Source: Schizochytrium sp. TIO01 | Taxonomy: Eukaryota > Sar > Bigyra > Thraustochytrida > Thraustochytriidae | DNA length: 64,000 nucleotides | Direction: 5' to 3' | NCBI GenBank assembly: GCA_004764695.1 | Contig: SMSO01000025.1 | Coordinates: forward strand, 1,101,102-1,165,101 | Part shown: piece after piece, positions 1 through 13,540 of the stretch | Layout: each line of letters opens with the position of its first letter | Numbering within the stretch: the stretch's first letter is position 1 | Notes under the pieces: generated by a model | Databases searched by the model: none | Seen by the model: the letters and a program-made list of their open reading frames with translations, nothing else | Told to the model about the DNA's origin: nothing | Program-made: the position numbers and the translations under genes

Positions 1-2216
1 ATCATCTCTCAAGTAGTCGAGAAATAATATAGCCTGAGGTAAAAAACAATCAATTAACAGCTTTAAAAAAGAAAAGAAAAAAAGGAACAAATAGTGGTAC
101 TTCCATATACTACAGAAAATAAAATCAAAAGTCAACTTGTGTGGTGTCACGTTACATCCTTATATACTACAGAAACAGAATAGAATAAGAAACCAAGAAT
201 CGTAGGAGCTGGCTCGCATTCATTCATTGATTCTTTCAATTCGCTCCTTCATTCCACACAAAGACCTGCGAATTGGCGCTCGCTCCAGTATCCGCAGGAG
301 GCAAGGAGACAGAAAGAAGAGGTCCTCCCTCAGGCCACTCACTTCCTTTCTTCGAGGCAGTTGAAAGCTCAAGAGCGGTTTCTCATTCATGGCTCCGGAC
401 CAACTGCCGCTCAGCGATTCCTCCGCGCCGATCGGTCGATAGATCGCTAAGAAGGTAGCCTCGCTTGCCCTGCATCAGCTGATTGATGTCTCCAACGGAA
501 GCATGGCGCAAATGGACAATCAGGCTGGGAGGAGGCTCGAGAAACCGGGAAATCTGACCCAGCCACTGTTTTGTTGATAGGACCTCTTGACTGATTGACT
601 TTCATGAAATAGTGCTCATCTTCAGGCCTCCTTGGACAGGGCAGGGCGGCGAGCGGGAAACTCTTGCGTCGCCGCTGTTAGCCTGGCTGATCAATGCTCT
701 CCAGGGAGCACCCTGTCGCAGAAAGATTTCAGTTTTGTGAAGATTCTCGTTGCCAGGAATTGTAATGTGCTAAACCACGCCGCTGTTTTTGATCTTGGAG
801 TCCTAATGCAAAGCTTTTGATACTGGCAATAAGTTGTTCAATAGCGCACACCCACTCACGAAGTTGGACCTCTGCACGGAGGCTTGAGGTTTCATTCCTG
901 CGATCCCTGAGTCTTCGGCTCCAAGCTGTTTCTCTCAAAGAACCACCACGGATGTTTATTTTTGTACATTGATTCAGCCACAGACAGAAGAAGTTCAACA
1001 ACACCAAGAGATGCATCAAGAAGAGCATGTCATCAAAGCTACGAATGGTGCCAGCAAGAAGAAGACCTCGAGAAAGCGCCAATCGTTTCGCACGTCTGCG
1101 ACCTGGAGAAGGCCTTCCCAGGTCCCAACTATGCAGTGCCGCCTCCACTCGAACAGTTTGAAGGCCGCCGCGATCCCCACGAGGATAGACTATCCTGTCC
1201 TCCTCGCTCACGGCACATTGTTGAAACAAACGGAACGAATGGCATACGTATGATCTTGCTTTGCGACTGAGTTCCACTCACCGGTTCTCGCTGAGCCATG
1301 TCTCAAGAGAGGGTTGGTCGAGCATGGCTTCAATTCGTTCATTCCTTCTCGACATCGCCTCATCATTCATTCCTCCGTGCCTTGAGCGCTTTATCGATCA
1401 GCTCTTGAGCGCTGCTCCTCCTTGAGAGCGCGCCCGCGACGGCGGATATTTCTACAAACACGCGTCCCACGCAGAAGAAAGAGAATGCAATGTGCTTCAA
1501 CGCGGATCCCGAAAGGCACAGGCCAAACGATCACTCGATCGATGAATCAATTCTTCGGTTGAGCATCCGAGTTCGCGATAAAACGTCCACCATCGATCAG
1601 CGAGAAAGCGCGACTTCAGTGCCGATTCTGGCGAAAATCAGAAACAAAGAACGAAAGAACGAAATGCAGTCTCGGCCCTTCTGATGCTCAGTTTCTCGAA
1701 GGAGATGACGACGAAGATGTCTATTTGAGATCACTCCAACTTTCGGCCCTCTCAGCTGAACAAAGCCGTCTATGATCGATCGATCGACCATCGCGATTCC
1801 TCTACAAACTTGAAGGGCGAGGGGGTCGAAGCGGTCTTCCACATGCCAGAAAGGCCAGAAATGCCAAGAAGGCGTATCTTTGTTCTTCTCAGGCTTCTCA
1901 GGCACGATCCCTGCAAAGCATTTTAAGGCAACCCCAGCTATATGATAGGCTCCTTCGTTCTTACAAAAACAGCCCTGGGAAAGAAAAACAAAACCAAACA
2001 AAAAACCAAACATTTTGTTTTTAAATGAACGAGAATAAGAACACCTTTTTATTAGCATAGACTGACTTTTTCTACTTTGAAGGGGTCTAGAGAGAGAGAG
2101 AAAAGAGAAAAGAACGCAAACATACGTGAACAAAATTATCTGTCTACCTGGAAAACCATTTTTAAAAAAGCATATAGTACTAAAATCAAATTAATTTTAA
2201 AGGCAGTCCTACTCTC

Positions 2217-2282
2217 CACAGTAGGTACCACCTACAACCTAGAACGTTTTCTCTCCCACTTTCTCTGCAGGTACCTACTGTG
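2217..2282. repeat. Perfect 13-bp inverted repeat, 40-nt spacer
   Basis: The arms are 2217-2229 (CACAGTAGGTACC) and 2270-2282 (GGTACCTACTGTG), exact reverse complements around a 40-nt pyrimidine-rich spacer. The arms contain the GTAGGTAC core that recurs across the window. It could be the remains of a small foldback element or a hairpin-forming site. I see no clear target-site duplication. Confidence 0.75.
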
Positions 2283-2445
2283 CTTTCAGATACTACTACC
2301 AACTACCCAGTCCCCGTATTTGGTATATGACTGAGTGGAGGATGTTCCTGGTGCTACCTGACACCCGCGAACGAAGCCAAAGCGTCGCTGACTCCTCCGT
2401 GCACCGGCGAGCACAATGCTTCTTTCTGGTATCCAGTAGACGATA

Positions 2446-2473
2446 AATCAATCAATCAATCAATCAATCAATT
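2446..2473. repeat. (AATC)n microsatellite
   Basis: This is seven tandem AATC units, followed by a degenerate ATCAATCG-rich tail to about 2511. Confidence 0.9.
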
Positions 2474-4688
2474 AACCTGTCGATCAATCGACCAATCAAT
2501 CGCTACCGTGAATCGCAACATTTGCAACACAATGAATGGCTTTTGCGGTGTTGCTTGGCCATTCCCTTACCAGTAGCCGGAAGTTCTTCGTTTCAAGAGA
2601 AAGAGAACGGCACTGGTGCCATGTCAGGTTAGGAGCTCGTACCACTAGTTTTAATTGAGTAAGTTTTTCCTCTCTTTGAATAGTCCTTTTGATTTCATTT
2701 ATTTATTTATTATTCATATGTCGAATAAAATGTTAAAAATGGTTTCTCTTAAAACTCGTTATATATACGTACATGGAATATATAGCTCAAGGTAACGAGC
2801 TCACGGGAAGAAGTCAGCGGATAATGAGGGCAAAGCGGAGTGCGTGGCGGCGCTCGTACTACTGACTCGCGATGAGACGGCGGGAATCCTGAGTCTCGAC
2901 AGCTGCGCAGAAACGAGCACCTGTGAGGGAGGGAGCGAGATCCTTCGCACTGCAGACTGCAGCCTGGATCAGGGGTATGCTTTATCTCCGTTTCTGACCG
3001 CTTTGACTTATCTTGGAAAACCCAGTTCCCTGCCTAGCTAGTAGCACATTGGCCTCTTTCATTGTCCGAGCATGAGAATTAGCCATCAGTTACATATTCG
3101 CAATGAGGGGAAAGTTTTCTTTCAAGCTTGCCTTTGCTTGCTTGATGACCCAAGAATCGAGAATCGAGAATCGACTGGACCAGCGCAACCCATTTTCGCA
3201 CCTCTTTTGCGTTGTGCAGGCTTTGTTTGGCGCCGCACTTATTATGAATGATATAGGTACCCCTACGTGCTGATGTGCTTTTTGTTTCTTTGTTTTTTCT
3301 TTTCAAGTGCGATGTAGCCTGTAGTAGGTAGGCTATGTGATGTGTGTTTTTTAATGTCTGCTTCTCTGTTTGGTAACACCCAACAAAAGCGAGGCTGGCC
3401 TGGGCGCGGTTCATACCGTGAAACCCGGGCCCTCTGTAGAGGATGGTCGAAGCGCAGGCCGGTTTCCGCGCGGCCGCGACGGCAATCTGTCTGGCTGGAG
3501 GACGGATCGAGAATGCGCGCAAATTGCCGTCTCGCCCTTTTATCTGGGCTTGTCGGGCTTTTTCGAAGCCACTCATCTTTCCCATCACTGCGCTTTCATC
3601 TCTTAGATTTTTTAGGTATGTATATTCATTATTACACGCATCATTCATTATGCATGTATGTATGTATGTAAGGTAAGTATCACTCACTATCTTAGATAAC
3701 TAACCTGCATCGCTTTTTCCTTTTCTTTGCGTTTTCCACTTGAGCGGTGCTAGGTAAGTCCTAGCTGGCTCGCTACTGTTTCTCCCTTTTGCTTCTTCTT
3801 TGTTTGTTATTTCATGATTCGTTGAATGAGATGAATCTCTGATCATAATAGAAGAAGTGGCTCGAGAGCGAGCGAGTGGCGAAATACGGGAAAGCAGCCC
3901 GCCGAACACTGCAAATATATGCCTGCCACGCATGGGAAATTAGCCAAAGGCGAATAGATAAACCAAGCAATTCCACCAATCTTCAGGCAGGAAGGCAGCT
4001 TTTGCCTCGGCGGCACTGAAGAAATCCGAAGACCAGCAGAGAAATATCCAGGGAAAGCCGGCACCCGCAGAGAGGAAACCAGCAGCATAGAAATAATATG
4101 GGCAAAGCCAAGCCGCAGAAAAGCTCTCGTCTCTGGCAAGTTGGAAGGAAGCGCCTCTTCCTGGAACTAAGGCTGCGATGATGCGTTTTCGGGGAGAGAG
4201 GCCTTCTTTTCCCTTTTTTTTTCTTTTCCTGCTTTCTTTCCCTTTTCTGTTGCCTCTTTTGTGGTTCTTCGAAAGTTTCTTTTTATTTTATTTATATTTT
4301 ATTTTATTTTATTTTTTTGAAAAGAACAACTAGTTCACCATGTGAAGAATCTGATGATTGCGATTGTTTTTGCTGTGAATTGGACAATCAAAAGTTCTGA
4401 CTCCCCCTCCAACTCAGAAGGTCTGAGAGAGCAGAAGCGGTCTAAGAGAGCCAAGATTCCAGGCTTTCAAGACATGCAGAGCACCAGAAGATACCGCTTG
4501 CAAAGAATCGATCGGTTCGGCCGTACACGGATCGATCGCAGTGCCTCTGTGAAACGAGAATCAAGGTTATCCTGGAACATTTGGGATCTCTATTTCCTGC
4601 ATTTCAACATCTCTCGGTCTGCAAAGAATCAATCTCCGTCTCGTTTGCATGCAGAAGACCCGCCCAGTCGAGCTCTGCAGCAAGCAAC

Positions 4689-4692
<4 letters not shown>

Positions 4693-4724
<32 letters not shown>
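4693..4724. repeat. (AAGC)8 microsatellite
   Basis: Eight perfect AAGC units. The same tetranucleotide recurs at 15610-15620, 17405-17425 and 18597-18620, so it is a favoured repeat in this noncoding DNA. Confidence 0.95.
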
Positions 4725-4726
<2 letters not shown>

Positions 4727-5701
4727 CCTCGTCTGTCTCAGCCCTGAACGTCTCCAGCCGTTTGACGAGCACAGCATCTATCTGGTCGAGAGGATACGCC
4801 CTCGAGCAAGTGCTGCAAGCGCAGCTGTGCGACGTCATCACCGCGAGGGTGGTCTCCCCAGAGAACAGCCGCAGCAGAGAAGAGAACGCTGGAACACCTG
4901 CGGCCTGCTTATTCCCCTATTCATTTAGGCAGGCGGGTCCCACGGCTCCGGCGTTCTCTATGGCCTCTCGGCGGGTACTTGTTCTCCATTGCGGCATTGC
5001 GGCAGAGGAAACGGACGAGGCTGAGCGCCGCGAGGGCCGTCTTCTTCGAACTTTTCGAAGCCTTCGGTCCCGTCGAGGAGCGAACGCCACCTCCGCTGGG
5101 AAGGCTGAGATTCAAGCCTGTTGTCGCAATGTCCGCTCATTCGTTCTCGCTGCCTCTGTTTCTGCTAGTTATGCTTAGTAAGTATTAGTAGTAGGTAAGC
5201 AAGTGCTACGATGCTTTCGTTTGACCTTGTCAGAGAAAGATTCAAGTTGTACCACCTCCCTCATTGCGCTCCTGCGCGCCTGAAACCGCCCGCTGCGCAA
5301 CGGCCCAGAGTGAACCGAAGCGGTAGCGGCACTAGGGGTTGCGCTAGGAGGCCGGCAGGTAAGCAGGTTTCGCTCACGGAGGACTAGGAGTAAGCAGGAA
5401 CACTGGCGTGTCGTGAAACGATTTCAAACAGGTCGGCGGCGATTTTCTCGCCTTCGGGCGCTCACCTCGGCAGTCGAGGAGTCAAGCAAGCAAGAAAGCA
5501 TGCAAGAGGGAACAGGAAACGTCGTCGGAGTCCAGTGTCAGAACTCACACACGCTGCTCACCCAAAGCAGCACTCTTTTGGGGCTGCGACACAAGAACAA
5601 CACTCGGTACTACAACAGAATCCTCACGACGGTCAGCACCGTTCTTCAAAGTATTCCCACTGCTGCTCTAGAGTTTAGTGCTTTATTAATTCGAAACAAA
5701 T

Positions 5702-5811
5702 TAAATCAAAACTAAACAAATCAAATCAAAACTAAACAAATCAAATCAAATCAAATCAAATCAAAACTAAACAAATCAAATCAAATCAAATCAAATCAAA
5801 ACAAAACAAAC
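5702..5811. repeat. (AAATC)n array with AAACT interruptions
   Basis: About 110 bp of AAATC pentanucleotides, interrupted three times by the same AAACTAAAC variant. The runs between interruptions lengthen (2, 5, then 5 units), which suggests stepwise slippage or duplication of a composite unit. Confidence 0.9.
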
Positions 5812-6513
5812 TTTATCACCGTTCTTTCATAAGTGGAACAAACTTGAAAAAAAAAAGGAAAAAAAAAAAAAAGGCTTTTGTTCATTTTGTTTTTAACTGT
5901 AAAAAGGTTACTTGTAAAATCGTTGGAGAAACAAAATAAAATATGCTTCAAGGGGGTGTCGCCCCTTTTACTTTTTACCTTTTTTCCTTTCATGGGATGG
6001 ATTTGTGCTTTCACGCTGCGTCATCACTGCTCTGCTTCGCTTAGGAGATAGGTAGGGAGATGGTACTACTACCTTTCGGATCCGTTCAACGCCAAGAACA
6101 GTTTAAGAACAGGCGTATCCACAAGTGGAGGTGGGCGGGCTATTTTCAGACAGGCCGGTTCCTCGCTTGAAAGAAAGAGGGAAAGAAAACCACGCAGTAG
6201 CCGGCCTGCGAGGCCCTTTAACCCCCTTTGACCGGCCATATACGCTGCCGGATCCTTCGAAGCCACCCCGCCAGCTCAGTGCCTAGCATCCCAACGCTGT
6301 CCTTCACATCTTCCCGCCAAGTTTCATCATTGGAGAGAAGTAGAACACGGCCAAATAACACAGTCAAAAACCAGTTTATAGTTTGCTTTTACTTTTTATT
6401 TTTATTTTAGAATGGAAAGAGTGGAACGACCCCCTATCCACGGCCGTGGTGTATTTTTTTTTTTCAAACTACTTTTTTATTTGTTCCTAAGACCAAAAAC
6501 AAACTAGTCAATC

Positions 6514-6549
6514 TAAAAAAGAAAAAGAAAAGAAAAGAAAAGAAAAGAA
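6514..6549. repeat. (AAAAG)n purine tract
   Basis: A homopurine tract of AAAAG units, embedded in a longer A-rich region. Confidence 0.85.
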
Positions 6550-7032
6550 TAAAAAGCCCCGCATAAATAAAAGAACAGAAACAGAAAGAGGCGACGGTAC
6601 CACCCCCGTAAGTCCCCAGAACCGGGACCTTCGTGCCGTTCGTTCAGTCGCTGACGCAGCGTCATCACCTCTGCCGTTAAGGCTTTCGGGCGCGAAATGC
6701 ATTTCATGCAGGAAAGCCTGCCAGCGGGGTAAAGCTCGCTGGCGTGCGAGCGAGCGAGCGCAGAAAGCGGCAGGGGCCGTCCCTGTGAGGACTAGTACTT
6801 CTGAGCAGCGAGGAAAGTAGAAGGGAAAACAAACAAGGCGCCGCCTGAGGGCTTGGGCCTCTTCTACGCGCAGTAGTAGCTATCTAATCTAGTCAGAACG
6901 CAAAGAGAACGCAACGAGAGAGAGAGAGAGAGATAGAGAGGCGAGTTAGCCTGAACGCGAAGACGAACTTCGAAAGGATGTATGGACTTGAAGGTACATA
7001 CATCGCGATGGATTCGTTCGTCAATGTGAGCG

Positions 7033-7116
7033 AGTCGGTCGGTCGGTCAGTCAGTCGTTTAGTCGTTTAGTCGTTTAGTCGTTTAGTTGGTCGGTCGGTC
7101 GGCCAGTCGGTTAGTC
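7033..7116. repeat. Composite (TCGG)n-(TCGTTTAG)4-(TCGG)n array
   Basis: Four perfect TCGTTTAG octamers (7055-7086) are flanked on both sides by TCGG/TCAG tetranucleotides. The octamer looks like TCGG expanded by a TTTA insertion and then amplified. It is not a canonical telomere repeat. Confidence 0.9.
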
Positions 7117-10100
7117 GCTGTTCTCGAAGGAGACGGCGATCGATCTCCGCTGAGCGAGTGGCCATCATGGAAAAACGAGGGATTGTAAGGAAGAGGATGG
7201 TTGGTGGAACAGGGTCGTTGTTGTTATTGTTGTTGTTGTTTACCTTGTTTATCTTGTTTGCTACGGCTGCTCTTGTTATTCTGCCTCTTCTTCAGAGTTG
7301 CTGAAGAGAGTTGTCAAAGTTTGGCTGTTTTTATTTCCTCGTGTTCTTGATGATGACTCGCGAAAGAAGCGATGACTTACTTTTTTTAAAAATTCAACTT
7401 GAATGGAAAGGTACGAGGTCGAAAAGAACAGCGGAGCGCGTAGCGCTATGAGTCGACTAAGCATCGCTAGTCAGGTGGCCTTGGAGTTCTCTGAATTCCA
7501 AATGAACAAGTTCTACGAATATTTTGCTTATTCACATATATGAGGGTAAAATGAATGGAATGGATGAATCACATAAATGAATGATTTCCAAACTTGTTGA
7601 AGATTTGTGTGTTTGAGAAATATAACAGCGTCCGGAGCGGCGTCCGCGTCCTTCAATGCTTGCTCTATAACGGGTTGGAGGCAGGCAGGCAGGCAGGCGG
7701 CTTAGGATCGAGCGACCGCTTATCATTAGAAAGCCAGGAACAGCAGCCGATCAATGCTCTTCTCTATTGACCACTCGAACCACGTGGCTGTGGCTTTCTT
7801 CGTTCAATCATTTGGCGGCTTCGTATACCCTTTCTTCGAGCCAGAGATGAGAGTCATGAGTGAGAGAAAAGGTGTTCTTCCTCCTTTCCTCACCCAAAGA
7901 CCAAATTATCAAATAAACAAACAAATAAACAAAGAGACTGTTTCATCTGTTTTTATTTTTATTTTATTTTTGTTAAATTTCCTTTTAACAAAAATAGAAC
8001 GCTCCGCGAAATCTGTCATCCATCGTCTTTGACAGAACACAGTTTATGAGGTGCCCGCTCCAACTAAAAACGCAGCCTGTCGTCAGTCGGCATCACCGCC
8101 GGAAGGGCCCAGAAAGGCTCCTTTCCAGATAGACGTTTAGCCCCAGGCAAAAGGAATAGCCACGGCGAAGGATGCGCAGGATAGCTAGCTATAGCCCGCA
8201 GATGCAGTAAGGGAGTAAGCAAGCCATGTATGTATATTGTTCAAAGAATCGCGCGATCCCTCCTGGAAGCAAGGCAGCCACTGATGTGAAGTATTTTTAT
8301 GTTTATTTCTATGGGGGCTTTCATTCAACCAGTGAGTGCCTATACATATATATATCCTGGCACGTTCAATCGGCTGATTTCACGTTTCTTGGCTCTCTCT
8401 TTCCCCTTGTTTCTCGCGTTATTGCTCTCTTTCATTCCTTCAATTGAAAACTCCGTGCCTGAGATCCTTGGCCGCTTTCCGAGGTCCACGCCGCATAATA
8501 ATAAGCGCGGCAAGGAAGAGAACAGGGCTCTTGGCGACAGCGCAGGCCCATGGTCTGATAGGTTTCGTACCATCGAAGATGATCGATGATCGACGAAAGG
8601 GCTTCACTCGCGCTAGTTTCCTTCTTTGAATCAAGTTGAAGAAGAACAAAAAGAACAAAAGAAACAATCGAAAGGACCATAACGAGACCGTGCGATCTGG
8701 AATTAGTCGCTTCGCCGCGTCATCAGGTGTTCCGTGTTCTATATTTATATCAGAACGGTAGCCATCGCTGATTCTCGCTACCTCTAGCAGAGTAGTTCTT
8801 GTTCCCCCTTTTCTCCCAACATCCACTGGGAACTCTAATTGTTTCATACTTTTTTATGATTATGATTATTATTATTATCTATGGAAACCATTTTTAATAA
8901 CTTGTTCATATTTAACAATAAGCATACTTTTATACTTCCATTAAAAATAAATAAATAAATGTTTATGTAATTACTTTCTTTTCTTTTCTTTTAAGCCCTT
9001 TAAAAAGAACATGAATGTTTCCAGCTTTAAAAAACAAAATGTTTAATACTGATGCCGTTCCTTCTGTGAAGGCAGGGCTGGCATGCCAGGAGAAGGAAGA
9101 GGAGGCTGCCAGCAAGCTGAGAATTGCGAGCTGCCAGAGGCGGATCACACGAGACTGCAGTGCGTAGGTAGGTACCCATGTAAATCTCACCAAGTATTTC
9201 AATCCTCTGAAGAACACCTTCTGAGCTCCTGATTTCAATGCTTTATTTGTGATTTCTTGATTTCACAAATCTCGATGCTAAAGTCGGACTAGAAGGAATC
9301 TTAGAACTCCCGAGAGCAAGCTCGTATTGCGCATACTACGTCCTAAGTCGTATCGTTTTATTACTATTATTATCTTTTGAAAAAAAATTAAATTAAATTA
9401 TAAATATTCTTTCAATCGAGCATAAATTAAAACAATACAAATCAACATGTGACAGATTGGGCTCATATGATGACGCCTCAAGTTCTCTCGCGCTGGTCTG
9501 AGCAAAGCTGGGTGGTAACGGCTTTCGTCACGATTACGCAGCGAGCCCGAGCACGTTTCACCGCAGCCATCAGCGCGCCTCCATCTTCGCACGAGCGCAC
9601 ACGAGAACGTACTTACCTCCCGCCGGGCCCAGCCAGGTAGTACCTACCTCGATGTGGTTCTTCGAGGAGTCCTACTCGCTTTTTATAGGTTACCCTAGGA
9701 CTAGGTCGATTTGAAATCCAAACCACAGAGGCCCTCGTGCAGCAAATCAGTTGGTTACCTGCCGACGAAGCTGGCACGCTTCACTCGGGCATCGTCCTTT
9801 CAAGCGGGGTTTCCCGTGGCTTGGCGATGCTTTCACGCTCCTCGCAGCGCCGGTAGGTACGAGGCACCGGGACAGCGAAAGCTAGTTTAGCCCTGGAAGC
9901 TGCATTCATTGTGTATCCACGTGCCGCTGCGCATTGGCCAGCCCAGAGCCGTAGCCTGTCCGCCAGAGCGACGAGGAGCACACCGCGTGAAAGGTACTTA
10001 CTTGGTTGCTTGGTTGCTTGAATGCTTGCTTGGCTGCTTGCTCACGATCCCAAGCGCCTGCTCAGTCTCGGGAGCGAAGACCAGTCTGGCCAGGCCCTCG

Positions 10101-10152
10101 AATGAAACATTCGAGGACGAAGCTCGCCGAAGGTCCAGCACCGAGGAGATGC

Positions 10153-10182
10153 GATGTGATGTGATGTGATGTGATGTGATGT
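10153..10182. repeat. (GATGT)6 microsatellite
   Basis: Six perfect GATGT units followed by a degenerate GATAT/GATGATG tail. Confidence 0.95.
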
Positions 10183-10746
10183 GATATGATGATGTTTCGT
10201 ACCCACTGCTGCAGCGGCTCGTCGAACGTGGCAGACGGGCTCTGGCTTCGCGGACTGAAACGAGTTTGCGAGAATGCATGCGAGAAACACCACCTTGTGC
10301 CGCCAGCAACCAACGGCAGAGCCCTGGAGCCGGGATGCCGTTGCTCTCCTCCTCCGCCGCTCCGTATTCCCTGACGTGCATACAGCAGGCAGCAGGCAGG
10401 CTCGAGGCTGTGGCTGTGGCGACGGGACCCGAAGTTCTGGCTGAGCAGGAGCCGCCGCGTGAGTGCGTGCGTGAAGCCGCTTCTTCAGCCGCCGAGAAGC
10501 TCGAGTCCTGTGGAGGGACTTGGAAAAGGGTAGTAGCTTCTGCAGACCTGGGTAGCTGTAGCTACTGCCGCCAGCTCCGCGCAAGCTGCCCAAAGCGCGG
10601 CTGGCGCCACAATCTTCGCGCCTCATCTTCCTGCAGCTGCCTCCATCTTCGTCCGCGGGTGCTCGCTCTCTCTCCAAGAGCAGCTGCCGCTGGCCAGGAA
10701 GCTTGGCCGCTCGCTCGCTGGTTTGCAGCCGCCGCGTCCGCTGCTT

Positions 10747-10810
10747 CTCTGCGGTTTGAAGTCTCTGCGGCTTGAAATCTCTGCGGTTTGAAATCTCTGC
10801 GGTTTGAATT
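10747..10810. repeat. Four-copy 16-bp minisatellite
   Basis: Four contiguous copies of CTCTGCGGTTTGAAAT at 10747, 10763, 10779 and 10795, differing by one or two bases each. Being a multiple of 16 and not of 3, it does not encode a uniform peptide repeat. Confidence 0.9.
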
Positions 10811-11094
10811 CAATCAAAGCGCATTTGCATTTAATTATTCATGCGAAGATTTTTCAAAAACTGACGTTGAGGTTTCATTCATTCTTTCCATTCACCCAAG
10901 CTAGGAGCTTCCTACCGCTTCAGCGGTCTCTTGAAAAAAGGGCAAAGAAAGAAAGCATTCTAAATAATACATCCATTTATATATAGATAAATGTAAGTTT
11001 AACTGAATTGTCGGAGTTTTGAACAGTTGAGTTTAACGAGTGATCGCGCTCAGTGCCTGGCCGAAGCGAGGCCTGGAGGAGACGAAATCCATAG

Positions 11095-11149
11095 ACAAAC
11101 AAACAAACAAACAAACAAACAAACAAACAAACAAACAAAATAAATAAAT
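11095..11149. repeat. (ACAA)n microsatellite
   Basis: About eleven ACAA units, passing into AAAT units at the right end. Confidence 0.95.
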
Positions 11150-12892
11150 TATATAATTGGGGCAAGCGCCGGCGTGAGGAAGCCCAAGTGCTAGTCGTGG
11201 AAGTAGGCAGGTACATGGCCTTGCTTCAGAGCTTGGATTACTCGACGTAAGCTCAAGCATGGCTCCTCCAGATTTCCCGGCTTAAGGCTGTTCTTTCCTG
11301 CCTTTTTATTCTTATTTATTTTTATCTTTTTATCTTTTTATATTTAATTAACTTGAGAATGAAGTTTGCGGAACGCAAAAAGCTCGGGCGCGATTTTCTT
11401 CTTAGTTGAAAAGAAAGAATCTGACGGATAGAAACCACCAGGCTTCAACTTCGAGGGCTCTAGCGCTCATGCTGCCCAAAGCACAGTCGGGGAGCGCCCA
11501 CCTAGTGCACAAAATAACCAGGCACGCTACGGGTACGCATAAATGCAACGCTTCGAGAAGCCTTTTGCGCGAGCAGAACACAGAGCGTGCGTTATATATC
11601 CATCTACCAAGAATTAGTTCATTGTGCGAGGAGATTAAGAGGATGCCGAGATTTCCTGTGAGCACAGGGCAAAAAGATCCTGCTCTTGGGATGCCGATGC
11701 TGCGGCGACCTGCTTTAAAGACAGCGCATGGTTGAAGAAATCCGGGTTGAAATTTCGCAAGCGGGCGTCTCCTAGCAGGCACCTACCTCCCTCCACGCAG
11801 AGCCTGCGCAGTTAATCGTGCCTTGAACTCCAAGTCTCAAGAGGCGAAAATCTCAAACACTTGAACTGAAGCAATGCGTCGGTTGCCTTTTCCGTCTGTC
11901 TTTGGAAAATCACTCACATCTCACGAGAACGGAAGGATGGACCGCTTCGTGACCAATTAATATAGCAGGTGCCCAAAGAAAGCGACAATAAGAGCAGCAA
12001 AGCACGAAGCAAGGCAACGAAAGAAAAGAACAGACTTCCCATGGGTCCTATCTACTATTCTATTCGTGAGTTTGATTTTAATTCTTGCAAAGAAGAAACA
12101 ATAGTAGTAAAGTAATAGTAATGGTAATAGTAATGAGCAAGCAATTCGCGATAATCCAGCGACGGGGAGACAGCAAAAGGATTGCAGTCCGCAGAGATGA
12201 GCGACCCGCCAGGCATCTTGGAGCAACAATCAAGCAAGCCACCAAGCAACCAAGCAGCTCAATATCCACCTGGCTCTCATGCATGTCATGCCATACCATG
12301 TGTCTACCTATCTACCTTTCGATCCATTTATCCATCAATCTATCTGTATATGTAGGTACCTGCGTATGTGTTTGTGAGCCATGTACCAATGAACGATCCC
12401 TCTCCTTCATTGAATGTGCTACAACCAACACCACAACTGCTAACAGTACCTATAGGGGTCCTACCGTAGGGAACGAAACTGGTCGCCTTTGATTCGCCGG
12501 CAATGTAAATTAATACCCGCTTTGATAATATTCAGACTTGAAAAATAAGTTTTAGTTTTCCTATAAAAGAATCCACTATAAAGAAAGCGCTTTAAAAATA
12601 TGAACCCGCAGATTATTATTGATCGATCGAACGATCGAATGAACGATTGAATGATCGAGTGCACGAGGTCTCGAGGCTGAGAACTCAGGCTTAGGCTGAG
12701 GAGCCGGAGGCTGTGGCTCTCCGCTCCGAGGCGGGCAGCAGCCCGGAGGCCGCGAAGGCTGAGAAGGAGGCACTCAGGAAGCAAGCACCTCAGGCCGGAG
12801 ACCGCCGCCAGTTCAATCCGTCGCGGGTGTCCAGAGGAAGGGAGAGATCCGCGGCGCCCACCAGCTCCTGCTCAGAATACCAAAAGTTAGTA

Positions 12893-12922
12893 GCTATCTA
12901 TCTATCTATCTATCTATCTATT
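12893..12922. repeat. (TATC)n microsatellite
   Basis: Seven TATC units in noncoding DNA. Confidence 0.95.
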
Positions 12923-13312
12923 TGTTATTTAGTAGCTACGCCAGTAGTAGCATAGGCAAGTAAGTGAAAGAAGGCGAACAAAGCAAAGAACGGAGTTCGA
13001 GGTCAACAACGTGAAACAAACGGACTTACAGCAGCACTATTGAAGTCGCGAGGGATTCGCTCGCCTGCGTACGTGCTCTCAGGGCCGCGCGGCTTTGTTG
13101 TCTGCCTGTCTGTCTCGAGCGAGCGAGCAGGCGCCTGCCGAGGTCGGTTCTTCCCAGCGAAGAGTTGGGTGCAGTGAGTGCGACCAACAAGAAGAAGCCA
13201 ACCAAGAACCCACCCAAGAAATGCAAATGAAACGCGCTTGAAGAAACACGCGCCTTATGACGATTGATTTGTTCTGGATGGCGGAATTTCGATCTGTCTC
13301 GTAGCAGCTGGT

Positions 13313-13343
<31 letters not shown>

Positions 13344-13540
13344 TCTTCTCAATGCGGTTCTCAGCAGCAGCAGAGGCAGAAGCAGTGGAGACCTCGAGCT
13401 CTCGAAGACCGTTTCGTTGCCCAGCTGATGACGACTCGAGCGGAATACAGCTCGGCTGCCCGGCTTGCGTGCTTTTCTGACACAGAGCACCACTACTACG
13501 CCAATGACGGCAGCTTCGCATTGCATGCGTGGGTCTTAAC

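Larger units (their letters stand above)
1..4340. other. Gene-poor microsatellite-rich DNA
   Basis: I see no convincing gene here. Open frames are short, overlap on both strands, often lack an ATG start, and resemble no family I know. The stretch mixes GC-rich patches with A- or T-rich tracts (for example TTTTA runs near 4280-4320) and holds short tandem repeats, including AATC at 2446-2473 and GTAT near 3655-3670. A perfect 13-bp inverted repeat lies at 2217-2282 and is listed separately. Noncoding RNA genes cannot be excluded by eye. Confidence 0.6.
4341..9000. other. Gene-poor microsatellite-rich DNA
   Basis: The longest open frame (4342-5178, +, 278 codons) runs through an AAGC microsatellite and has no recognisable domain, so I do not call it a gene. 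The stretch alternates A/T-rich tracts with GC-rich patches and contains AAGC, AAATC, AAAAG, TCGG/TCGTTTAG, TTG and GGCA repeats. No RNA gene is visible. Confidence 0.6.

Noticed and set aside
729-1277. A 182-codon minus-strand frame
   Set aside because: Arg/Ser/Leu-rich composition without a domain, overlapped by comparable + strand frames; indistinguishable from chance.
4342-5178. A 278-codon open frame
   Set aside because: It runs through an AAGC microsatellite, has no domain, and codon use unlike the real genes. Several competing frames exist on the other strand.
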